Shown here piece by piece: positions 1 through 7,107 of a stretch of DNA of 64,000 nucleotides. The DNA is taken from NCBI RefSeq assembly GCF_001421485.1, contig NZ_LMKK01000003.1:558001-622000 (forward strand), in the 5' to 3' direction. The notes below the pieces were generated by a model. That model made no database searches, was not told the origin of the DNA, and saw nothing but the letters and a program-made list of their open reading frames with translations. Within the stretch, counting starts at the first letter, position 1. Every line of letters begins with the position of its first letter. The DNA comes from Agreia sp. Leaf210 (lineage in GTDB: Bacteria > Actinomycetota > Actinomycetes > Actinomycetales > Microbacteriaceae). The position numbers were made by a program, and so were the translations under genes.

Positions 1-460
1 CGCGTTCGACGACCGGATAGGACGCGGCGACGACCTCGGAGACGTCTGTCGTGACGGGCCGACCCTCGGCGATCCACGCATCCCGACCGCCGTCGAGCAG
101 CCGCACATCCGTGTGACCGAACAGGGTGAAGACCCACAGGGCGTAGGCCGCCCACCAGTTGTTCTTGTCGCCGTAGATGACGACCGTGCTCTCGCGGGAG
201 ATGCCCTTCGACGCGGCCAGGGCCGCGAACTGCTCACCGGAGATGTAGTCGCGCACCACCGGGTCGTTGAGGTCGGTGTGCCAATCGATCTTGACGGCCC
301 CCGGAATGTGACCGACTTCGTAGAGCAGCACGTCTTCGTCGGACTCGACCACCACGAGGCCGGTTTCGCCCAGGTGCGACTGCAGCCAGTCGGTGCTCAC
401 GAGGCGTTCCGGATGCGCGAATTCGGCGAAGCGGGGCGACGGATCGGCGGCGACGGTCAT
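1..460 (-). CDS. sseA: Thiosulfate sulfurtransferase (rhodanese), 3' end outside window
   Basis: Sulfurtransferase that moves a sulfane sulfur from a donor such as thiosulfate or 3-mercaptopyruvate to a thiophilic acceptor in the cytoplasm. The reverse strand reads 153 codons from an ATG at 460, with an ideal AGGAGG about eight bases upstream, and runs off the left edge. The visible part is the N-terminal, non-catalytic rhodanese domain of the two-domain family: [10 protein letters not shown] near residue 21, [11 protein letters not shown] near 50, [17 protein letters not shown] near 88, and LLDGGRDAW near 116. The active-site Cys would sit in the second domain, outside the window, so activity cannot be confirmed. 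It diverges from zapE across a 162-base gap that contains an inverted repeat. The family is clear; the choice between thiosulfate and mercaptopyruvate specificity is not. Confidence 0.9.
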   Translation of the reverse strand, partial: MTVAADPSPRFAEFAHPERLVSTDWLQSHLGETGLVVVESDEDVLLYEVGHIPGAVKIDWHTDLNDPVVRDYISGEQFAALAASKGISRESTVVIYGDKNNWWAAYALWVFTLFGHTDVRLLDGGRDAWIAEGRPVTTDVSEVVAASYPVVER

Positions 461-527
461 GGGTGGTTCCTCCTGGGAGTGCACTCGCCGGTCGGAGACC
501 GGCACGGCGGTATCGGCGGTTTAGTCT

Positions 528-543
528 GGAGACACTTGTCTCC
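528..543. promoter_or_regulatory. Inverted repeat in the sseA-zapE divergent promoter region
   Basis: A perfect 6-base inverted repeat, GGAGAC and GTCTCC separated by ACTT, lies between the divergent sseA and zapE starts. Its position and symmetry suit an operator for a dimeric repressor. The AGAC/GTCT half-sites resemble those of a second palindrome upstream of rpoZ at 51521-51534, but the spacers differ (4 versus 2). No regulator is assigned. Confidence 0.3.
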
Positions 544-622
544 CCTCGAATCTATGCCGTTCCGGTGACCGTTCTCCGGGAAACGTCTCTGTTCGACACA
601 AACTCTCCGGAAGAGCTCCGTC

Positions 623-1663
623 ATGGCGTCATCCATCCCCACCACACTCGTTCGACTCGTCGACCGCGCCCCGACACTCTCCGGCGCCGAGATGGCGGCC
701 GTTCTGGTGCCGCCGCGCCAATTCGACGGGGCGTCGTTCGATTCGTACCGGCCCGACCCCGACTACCCCTCCCAGACCGATGCCCTCGAGATCGTGCGGA
801 GCTTCTCGACGTCGTGGGCACCGGCAGCTCGGTCGGGCGGGTTCTTCTCCCGCCAGAAGAAAGCGCCGGCCGGACCGACGGGCATCTACCTCGACGGCGG
901 TTTCGGCGTCGGCAAGACGCACCTCCTCGCGGCGTTATGGCATGCGGCTCCCGGGCCGAAGTACTTCGGAACCTTCATCGAGTACACCGCCATCGTCGGC
1001 GCGATGGGCTACGCCGCCGCGGTGAAGCTCTTCACCGGCGCGAAGCTGATCGCGATCGACGAGTTCGAGCTCGACGACCCGGGCGACACGATGATGATGA
1101 CCCGCCTGCTCACCGACCTGAGCGCATCCGGAACCCGGCTCGCCGCGACGAGCAACACGCCGCCCAACGCGCTCGGCGAGGGCCGATTCGCCGCAGCCGA
1201 CTTCCTCCGCGAGATCCAGTCGCTCTCCGACCGCTTCGATACGGTGCGGATAGATGGCCTCGACTACCGCCGTCGCGACATCGAGGGCCACGCCCGCGTG
1301 CTCGACGAGACGGGAATCGATGACGCCGTCTCGGCCGTCGTGCAGAAGTCCGCCTCGGCATCCGTCTCCCGCGACGACTTCGGCGGACTCATCGCCCACC
1401 TCGGCACCATCCATCCCTCGAAGTTCGTCAAGCTGATCGACGGCATCGATGCGATCGTCCTCGACGACGTCTCACCCCTGTACAGTCAGACAGACGCCCT
1501 GCGGTTCGTCGCCTTCATCGACCGGGTCTACGACGCCCAGATCCCGATCTTCGCCTCCGGCAGCCCGCTCGACGAGGTCTTCGCCGGCGACATGATGTCG
1601 GGGGGATACCGAAAGAAGTACCTTCGATCGGTCTCGCGACTCATCGCGTCGACGCAGTACTGA
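623..1663 (+). CDS. zapE: Cell division protein ZapE (AFG1-like ATPase)
   Basis: AAA-type ATPase of the ZapE/AFG1 family. In proteobacteria ZapE acts at the Z-ring; the role in actinobacteria is less defined. The protein has 346 residues, close to the family length. The P-loop GGFGVGKTH is at about 92-100. A Walker B segment LIAIDEFEL is at 142-150, followed by MMMTRLL and a sensor-like ATSNTPPN segment around 175. The start is the ATG at 623, preceded by GGAAGAG. It is transcribed away from sseA, and its downstream neighbour amt has its own regulatory region, so it is probably monocistronic. Several long antisense and +1 frames across it are shadows of its GC-rich codons. Confidence 0.88.
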   Translation: MASSIPTTLVRLVDRAPTLSGAEMAAVLVPPRQFDGASFDSYRPDPDYPSQTDALEIVRSFSTSWAPAARSGGFFSRQKKAPAGPTGIYLDGGFGVGKTHLLAALWHAAPGPKYFGTFIEYTAIVGAMGYAAAVKLFTGAKLIAIDEFELDDPGDTMMMTRLLTDLSASGTRLAATSNTPPNALGEGRFAAADFLREIQSLSDRFDTVRIDGLDYRRRDIEGHARVLDETGIDDAVSAVVQKSASASVSRDDFGGLIAHLGTIHPSKFVKLIDGIDAIVLDDVSPLYSQTDALRFVAFIDRVYDAQIPIFASGSPLDEVFAGDMMSGGYRKKYLRSVSRLIASTQY

Positions 1664-1743
1664 CACCGGCTCGCGTTCGGCGCAGGCTCTCCCCGCGGTT
1701 CCGCAGCGAGGCGAAACACAGTTTTTACAATTGCCGTCCGAGC

Positions 1744-1781
1744 GTTACGTGCCGGAAACATTGACGCGCATGTCTTGAAAC
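1744..1781 (+). promoter_or_regulatory. GlnR-type operator upstream of amt
   Basis: GTTAC (1744-1748), six bases, then GAAAC (1755-1759) matches the actinobacterial GlnR half-site pair gTnAC-n6-GaAAc. A second GAAAC lies at 1777-1781, exactly 22 bases after the first, which is the phase expected for tandem GlnR boxes. The matching left half of the second pair (1766-1770) is degenerate. It sits about 120-160 bases before the amt start, which suits nitrogen-responsive control of an ammonium transporter. This is motif matching by eye. Confidence 0.6.
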
Positions 1782-1901
1782 TTCTTCACACGATAGTTGG
1801 GCATACCCGAGTGAGGCGCGCGCGCTGGTTTCCTTCTAACAGCACCCCCGTTCGTCATCATCTCTCGGTGCACCTTGCAACAACTAAGAGAGGTAATTTC
1901 A

Positions 1902-3176
1902 ATGGACCAGGGCAATACCGCCTTTTTGCTCATAGCAGCAGCCCTCGTACTCCTGATGACGCCGGGACTCGCGTTCTTCTACGGAGGACTCGTCAAGGCC
2001 AAGAGCGTGATCAGCATGATGATGCTGAGCTTCGGAGCCATGGGACTCATCGGCGTTCTCTGGGTTCTGTACGGCTACGCCATCACGTTCTCGAACGCTG
2101 GCGTCGGCGACTACGTGGGCATCGACGGCTGGTTCGGCATCGACCTCAGCCAGCTCGGCCTGCAGGGTGCGTTCAACGAGGCCACCGGTGGTGACATCAC
2201 GACCGCCTATCCGACGCTCGCGTTCGCGGCGTTCCAGGCGACATTCGCCATCATCACTGTCGCCCTGATCTCGGGAGCGATCGCCGACCGGGCCAAGTTC
2301 GGCGCCTGGATGGTGTTCGCAGGAGTCTGGGCGACCGTCGTCTACTTCCCTGTCGCCAGCTGGGTCTTCAACTTCACCGTCACCGACGGTTCGATCACCG
2401 ACGGTGGCTGGATCGCATACGGTGTCGGCGCGAACGACTTCGCCGGTGGAACGGCCGTGCACATCAACGCCGGTGCCGCCGCTCTCGCCCTAGCGCTCGT
2501 CCTCGGCAAGCGCGTGAACTTCGCCAAGGGCGTGCACAAGCCGCACAACCCGCCCTTCGTCCTCCTCGGCGCCGGTCTGCTCTGGTTCGGCTGGTTCGGC
2601 TTCAACGCGGGCAGCGAGCTGGCCGCCGACGGAATCGCCGCTGTCGCGTTCCTCAACACGATCGCCGCCCCGGCCGCCGCGATCCTCGGCTGGCTCATCG
2701 TCGAGAAGATCAAGGACGGCAAGCCCACCTCGGTCGGAGCCGCATCGGGTGCCGTGGCGGGTCTGGTCGCGATCACCCCGGCGTGTAACATCCTGACGCC
2801 GTTCTGGGCCATCGTCCTCGGTATCCTCGTCGGCGCCATCTGCGCCGTCGCGATCGACCTCAAGTTCAAGCTCGGATTCGATGACTCGCTCGACGTCGTG
2901 GGTATCCACCTCGTCGGTGGACTCATCGGAACGCTCTACATCGGTCTGCTCGGCAACAACGTCGGCCTGTTCTTCGGCTTCGGTGGCGAGCAGCTCGGCA
3001 AGCAGGCCATCGCGGCGTTCGCCGTTCTCATCTACTCGTTCGTGCTCTCCTACATCATCGGACTCATCATCGAGAAGACGATGGGCTTCCGAGTCAAGAA
3101 CGAAGACGAGATCGCCGGCATCGACACCGTCGTTCACGGCGAAGAGGGATACATCCTCATGGAGGAGACCCGCTAA
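1902..3176 (+). CDS. amt: Ammonium transporter (Amt/MEP family)
   Basis: Integral membrane channel for ammonium/ammonia uptake. The 424-residue product is of usual length and is almost entirely hydrophobic helices, consistent with eleven membrane spans. Family segments include TPGLAFFYGGLVK near residue 20, DFAGGTAVHINAG near 180 (substrate path and first pore His region), FGWFGFNAGSELA near 230, and DDSLDVVGIHLVGG near 325, which carries the second conserved pore His. The ATG at 1902 is preferred over the upstream in-frame TTG at 1875 because AGAGAGG precedes it. The charged C-terminal tail is the usual docking region for PII protein, but no glnK follows: the next gene is convergent dps. The upstream GlnR boxes suggest induction on nitrogen limitation. 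Confidence 0.95.
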   Translation: MDQGNTAFLLIAAALVLLMTPGLAFFYGGLVKAKSVISMMMLSFGAMGLIGVLWVLYGYAITFSNAGVGDYVGIDGWFGIDLSQLGLQGAFNEATGGDITTAYPTLAFAAFQATFAIITVALISGAIADRAKFGAWMVFAGVWATVVYFPVASWVFNFTVTDGSITDGGWIAYGVGANDFAGGTAVHINAGAAALALALVLGKRVNFAKGVHKPHNPPFVLLGAGLLWFGWFGFNAGSELAADGIAAVAFLNTIAAPAAAILGWLIVEKIKDGKPTSVGAASGAVAGLVAITPACNILTPFWAIVLGILVGAICAVAIDLKFKLGFDDSLDVVGIHLVGGLIGTLYIGLLGNNVGLFFGFGGEQLGKQAIAAFAVLIYSFVLSYIIGLIIEKTMGFRVKNEDEIAGIDTVVHGEEGYILMEETR

Positions 3177-3202
3177 CAGCCGCTCTGCATCACCCACACA
3201 GC

Positions 3203-3250
3203 GACGAACGGCGTGTCGCTTCCCTCTCGGGAAGCGGCACGCCGTTCGTC
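3203..3250. terminator. Long hairpin terminator between convergent amt and dps
   Basis: A 22-base stem (3203-3224 with 3229-3250) is paired throughout except for one U-G wobble, around a TCTC tetraloop. There is no strong U tract on either side, so it is an I-shaped terminator of the kind common in actinobacteria. It lies 26 bases after the amt stop and 20 bases beyond the dps stop on the other strand, so it can serve both. Confidence 0.85.
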
Positions 3251-3270
3251 GTTACAAATGCTTCGGGACG

Positions 3271-3816
3271 TCAGGACTTCTTGGTCGCCGTGCGGTTCTC
3301 CGCCGAGACCATCCAGGCGTACTGCTCGAGCCGCTCGATGATCGCGTGCAGGATGTCCGCGCTCGTGGGGTCGGCCTCGTCGACCTCGTCGTGCACGTCA
3401 CGCATCGTGCCGACGACGGCCTCGATGCGCACGGTGACCAGATCGACCGTCTCGGCCGTGTCGACCTCGCCGTTCGGGTACTCGGGCAGGGTGGTCGTCG
3501 CTGCGACGGTGTCGCTACGACCATCCGGGATCGCGTGCAGAGCGCGGAGTCGCTCGGCCACGGTGTCGCTGAACTCGCGGGCCGCGTCGATGATCTCGTC
3601 GAGCTGGAGGTGCAGGTCGCGGAAGTTCTTGCCGACCACGTTCCAGTGCGCCTGCTTTCCCTGAAGATGCAGTTCGATGAGGTCGACGAGAACCTTCTGC
3701 ATGTTGTCCGTCAGCGACTTCGATGCCTTGAATCCCCGTTCGGCGTTCTGGCGTCGGGTGCTCTTCGCTCCTGCATCGCTCGGCGCACTCGCGGGGCGTT
3801 CGATCGTGGTTGTCAT
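3271..3816 (-). CDS. dps: DNA starvation/stationary phase protection protein Dps
   Basis: Ferritin-like mini-ferritin that oxidises and stores iron as a dodecamer, protecting DNA from peroxide. The product has 181 residues, with a 30-residue basic N-terminal tail that may contact DNA. The intersubunit ferroxidase ligands are all present: His57 (in KQAHWNV), His69 (in FRDLHLQ), Asp84 and Glu88 (in SDTVAERL). The start has AAAGGAAA upstream. It is the last gene of a leftward trio after a short-chain dehydrogenase (34-base gap) and a GH15 glycosidase, which suggests co-expression in stress or stationary phase. It ends facing amt across a shared terminator. Confidence 0.93.
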   Translation of the reverse strand: MTTTIERPASAPSDAGAKSTRRQNAERGFKASKSLTDNMQKVLVDLIELHLQGKQAHWNVVGKNFRDLHLQLDEIIDAAREFSDTVAERLRALHAIPDGRSDTVAATTTLPEYPNGEVDTAETVDLVTVRIEAVVGTMRDVHDEVDEADPTSADILHAIIERLEQYAWMVSAENRTATKKS

Positions 3817-3850
3817 TGTGGTTTCCTTTCGAAGGGGGTCTGGTGGGTGG

Positions 3851-4651
3851 TCAGATGGTCGCTACGGAGCCGGAGTCGACGCGGTAATTCGATCCGTTGA
3901 CGAAGCTCGCACGATCCGAGCAGAGGAACGCCACGACGTCGGCCACCTCATCCGGTTCTCCGCGGCGGTGCAGTTCCATGAATGGCCGCTCCTCATCGAG
4001 GAAGCTCTCGATGGCCTCGTCGAAGGACGTGCCGGTCTGGTCGGCGCGTTTGGACATCATGGCGTCGGTCATGGGCGTGTGGATGAAGGCGGGGGAGACG
4101 GCGTTCACCAGCAGGCCCTCGCGTGCGTAGCTGCGTGACAATCCTTTCGCCAGAGAGAGCACTCCGGCTTTCGCCGCGCAGTAGGGAAGCTCGTCGTCGT
4201 AAGGCTGCACGGCGTCCTCGGAGGCGAGGAACACCAGCCGACCCCAGCCTCCCTCGCGGAGATCGGGAAGGAACTCCTTCACCAGCCGCACAGGTCCCAG
4301 CAGGTCGACGGTGAGGGTGTCGACCCATCCGGCGTCGTCGATCTCGTGGAAGAGACCCTGGGCACCCGTCACCCCGGCCGACTGCACGAGAATGTCGATC
4401 GGTCCCACCGCCTCGGCCACCCGGGAGTGCAAGGAGGCCAGCGAGGCAGTGTCCGTCACATCTCCAGCGAACGCGAACAGCATGCCTTCGTCGGCACCGA
4501 GTCGTGCGGCGGCATCGTCGAGCCGTCGTTGATCGAGATCGGTGATGACCACCGTCACGCCCTCAGCGAGCAGAACCCTCGCTGTGCTCCAACCGATTCC
4601 GGAGTCGGCTCCCGTGATGAGCGCCTTCTTGCCTGAGATTCGTAGATCCAT
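3851..4651 (-). CDS. Short-chain dehydrogenase/reductase (SDR)
   Basis: NAD(P)-dependent oxidoreductase with a Rossmann fold; the substrate is unknown. From the ATG at 4651 it has 266 residues. The cofactor motif TGADSGIG is at 13-20, catalytic Ser144, Tyr157 and Lys161 (YCAAK) are present, and the C-terminus ends in the usual GSNYRVDSG segment. Two positions depart from the classical pattern: the NAG motif reads SAG (91-93), and the helix-4 Asn of the catalytic tetrad appears as Asp116 in VDLLG. An alternative start six codons upstream (4669) is possible, and neither start has a perfect ribosome-binding site. It lies between a GH15 glycosidase and dps in the same direction. Family certain, function not. 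Confidence 0.85.
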   Translation of the reverse strand: MDLRISGKKALITGADSGIGWSTARVLLAEGVTVVITDLDQRRLDDAAARLGADEGMLFAFAGDVTDTASLASLHSRVAEAVGPIDILVQSAGVTGAQGLFHEIDDAGWVDTLTVDLLGPVRLVKEFLPDLREGGWGRLVFLASEDAVQPYDDELPYCAAKAGVLSLAKGLSRSYAREGLLVNAVSPAFIHTPMTDAMMSKRADQTGTSFDEAIESFLDEERPFMELHRRGEPDEVADVVAFLCSDRASFVNGSNYRVDSGSVATI

Positions 4652-4730
4652 ATACTCCACGATAGGCATGGCGACCCCCGTCACGGGTCGGGTTGCGCCG
4701 CCCGAGAAGTCGTGATGGGATTCGGCGCGG

Positions 4731-6509
4731 CTACGACCGGCCCGTGAGCTCCTCGATCGTGATCGCCGCATTCACCAACGCCAGATGGCTCAGGGCCTGC
4801 GGGAGATTGCCGAGATAGGCGAGGTCGTCTGGATCGATCATCTCGGAGTAGATCCCCACGTCGTTCGAGAGGGCGATCATGGCGTCCATCTGGGCGACGG
4901 ACTCGTCGATCCTCCCGACGCACGCGAGCGCCTGAGCCATCCAGAACGAGCACGCGACGAACGCCCCCTCTTCTGAATCCGCGCCCGAGTAGCGGTACAG
5001 CAGCGGGCCCCTGCCCAACTCCTCACGCATCGCATCGATGCTCTTCGACATGCGCTCGCCCCTGTTGAATCCGCTCGACGCGTGCAGGAGGACCGACGTG
5101 TCGAGTTCATCGGAGCCCGGATAGGCCACGTAGCTCTGCCTCTCCTCCGACCAGCAGTTCGCCTCGATCCACTCGCGGATGTGTTCGCGCTCCGCGATCC
5201 AGCGGGCGGAGTCGCCGGGGATCTGCCCTTTCTCGCAGAGCTCCACCGCGGCATCCAGAGCCTGCCAGCAGCCCATCTTGGCGGAGGTGTAGTGCTGCAC
5301 GTCCTCCAGCTCCCACATGCCGGCGTCTCGCTGCCGCCACGCGTCGCAGGCGCGGTCGGCGACGGAGGCGAGGAGTCGACCCGTCTCCGCATCCAGAACG
5401 TTGCCCGCCGAGACGTAGAGGCGCATGACGTCGAACAGGTCGCCGTAGACGCCGAGCTGCAACTGTCCACTGGCGGGATTTCCCGTCACGACCGGGCCTG
5501 CCCCGTTCCAGCCCGGCACATCCTGCTCCGTGACCCCTGACGGCAGAGATCCGTCGAGCCGGTAGAAGATGTGCAGCTCGGGGCCGTTCTGCCTGATGGT
5601 GGTCAGGAGCCACGCGACGGCCGCGTGCGTCTCTTCGCGCAGCCCGAAGCGGATGAGCGCGTGCAGGGTGTACGCGACATCGCGCACCCACGCGAATCTG
5701 TAGTCCCAGTTCTTGCCGCCACGCGGATTCTCGGGCAGTGAGGTGGTTCCCGCGGCCGCGATGGCGCCCGTCGGGCTGAAGATGAGCAGCTTCAGGGCCA
5801 GGGCGCTGCGGTGCACGTCGTCGGACCAGGGACCGTCGTAGCTGAACTCGCGTGACCAGAACTGCCAATTCTCGATCGTGCGGTCGATGCCACGATCGAC
5901 GTTGGCGGCGACCGGAAGGTGCAGAGGCTCGTTGGACGTTCCGACCACGGTGACCACGTGACGCGAACCCTTGGCGGTCGTGAACGACCCCGCGAGCGCG
6001 GCATCACCTCCGCCGCGTGGCCCGTGCTCGAGGCCGCGCACGGCGATCGTCACGCCGTCGACGCGAATCACCGGTCCGTGCGTAGTCTCCTGCTTCCAGG
6101 GCGACGCCGTCGACAAGCACGTTCCCGGCGCGACGCGCCAGCGGAACCGCATCTCACCCCGGACGCCATCCACTCGCCGGGCGAGCTCGGTCCACGGGAG
6201 CCGCCCGGCTACGCCCGTCACGAGGGCATCTGTCAGAACGGCCTCGGCGGAACTCGTCGTGAAGGTGGTCTCCAGCACATTGGTGCCATCGACATAGCGA
6301 CGAGACACGGTGTAGTCCTCAGCCGGCATCAGATCGATGGCGCCGCCGCCCTCCGCGTCGAGCAGGCGACCGAAGACGGGAGTCCCATCCATGCTCGGCA
6401 TCGGCAGCCAGTCCACGCCGCCGTCCTCAGCGATCAGAGCGATCGTCCTCCCGTCGCCGATAACACCGTAGGAGCGGAGGGGAACAGTGCCGTCGGCGCG
6501 AATCGTCAT
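4731..6509 (-). CDS. Glycoside hydrolase family 15 protein (glucoamylase/trehalase type)
   Basis: Inverting alpha-glucosidase of the GH15 family, which in actinobacteria includes trehalases and glucoamylases. The 592 residues fit the bacterial two-part architecture: an N-terminal beta-sandwich beginning SYGVIGDGRTIALI and an (alpha/alpha)6 barrel. NWDYRFAWVRD near residue 265 is the family signature. Glu in MWELEDVQHYTSAK is the candidate general acid, and Glu in YSEMID followed by GNLPQALSHLAL near the C-terminus is the candidate general base. No signal peptide is visible, so it is probably cytoplasmic, fitting trehalose or glycogen-type substrates. It is the first gene of the leftward GH15-SDR-dps group and diverges from the PemK-type gene by 65 bases. 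The exact sugar is not determinable. Confidence 0.85.
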   Translation of the reverse strand: MTIRADGTVPLRSYGVIGDGRTIALIAEDGGVDWLPMPSMDGTPVFGRLLDAEGGGAIDLMPAEDYTVSRRYVDGTNVLETTFTTSSAEAVLTDALVTGVAGRLPWTELARRVDGVRGEMRFRWRVAPGTCLSTASPWKQETTHGPVIRVDGVTIAVRGLEHGPRGGGDAALAGSFTTAKGSRHVVTVVGTSNEPLHLPVAANVDRGIDRTIENWQFWSREFSYDGPWSDDVHRSALALKLLIFSPTGAIAAAGTTSLPENPRGGKNWDYRFAWVRDVAYTLHALIRFGLREETHAAVAWLLTTIRQNGPELHIFYRLDGSLPSGVTEQDVPGWNGAGPVVTGNPASGQLQLGVYGDLFDVMRLYVSAGNVLDAETGRLLASVADRACDAWRQRDAGMWELEDVQHYTSAKMGCWQALDAAVELCEKGQIPGDSARWIAEREHIREWIEANCWSEERQSYVAYPGSDELDTSVLLHASSGFNRGERMSKSIDAMREELGRGPLLYRYSGADSEEGAFVACSFWMAQALACVGRIDESVAQMDAMIALSNDVGIYSEMIDPDDLAYLGNLPQALSHLALVNAAITIEELTGRS

Positions 6510-6574
6510 TCGGTATGTCTAGCAATCGTGCCTGCCGAACGGGTGGGGATTGACGACCCGGTACGCTCGGCCTC

Positions 6575-7099
6575 ATGAGACTCCGCGCATTGACGACGAT
6601 CGTAAGGAGCCTTCTCTCCGCGTTCCGCACGGGCGAGACATCCCGAAAGTCCACGCCACGAGGCGGGGGCGATATCCCCTCGCCGGGCCGAACGGGAGCG
6701 GGTGCCACGATCGAGGCGGGGGTCGATGCGCTCCGGCGGCGCCGCCTCTCGTTCGAGCCGCACGTCGACGGCAAGCCGGATCCCGGAGAAGTGGTCTGGA
6801 CATGGGTGCCCTTCGAAGAGAACGATGGGCGCGGCAAGGATCGTCCCGTGCTAATCGTGACGCGCGACTCACCGCGGTCGGTTCTCGCCCTGCAACTCAC
6901 GAGCAAGCCGCACGAACGCGACGAGCAGCATTTCGTCTACATCGGTCCGGGGCCATGGGACTCTCAGGGCCGCCCGAGCTGGGTGCGTCTCGACAGGGTC
7001 TTCCGTGTCTTCGAGTCGGGGATGCGACGCGAGGCCAGTGCGGTCAGCCGCACGCAGTTCGCCGCCGTGTCGTCGGCACTCGAGAGCCGACGCCCATAG
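6575..7099 (+). CDS. PemK/MazF-family protein (orphan toxin-like)
   Basis: Predicted member of the MazF/PemK endoribonuclease fold. The 174-residue product has a basic N-terminal extension of about 70 residues, then the core PGEVVWTWVPFEENDG and KDRPVLIVTRD (residues about 71-98). The GEVVW...RPVLIV layout is the hallmark first part of the MazF barrel, and WVRLDRVFRV near 135 matches the later strand. No antitoxin gene lies beside it: upstream is a divergent GH15 gene and downstream a convergent MFS gene only eight bases away. Such solitary, longer MazF-like genes occur in actinobacteria and may not be toxic. There is no clear ribosome-binding site; a TACGCT box lies seven bases before the ATG. 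Confidence 0.72.
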   Translation: MRLRALTTIVRSLLSAFRTGETSRKSTPRGGGDIPSPGRTGAGATIEAGVDALRRRRLSFEPHVDGKPDPGEVVWTWVPFEENDGRGKDRPVLIVTRDSPRSVLALQLTSKPHERDEQHFVYIGPGPWDSQGRPSWVRLDRVFRVFESGMRREASAVSRTQFAAVSSALESRRP

Positions 7100-7107
7100 C
7101 GAGGGGA

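Noticed and set aside
528-543. McbR (methionine/cysteine repressor) site before sseA
   Set aside because: The known site is TAGAC-n6-GTCTA; here the spacer is four bases and the outer base differs, so the assignment is not supported.
6550-6555. TTGACG as -35 of the PemK-type gene
   Set aside because: It lies only six bases before the best -10-like box and 20 bases before the ATG, so the spacing does not work.
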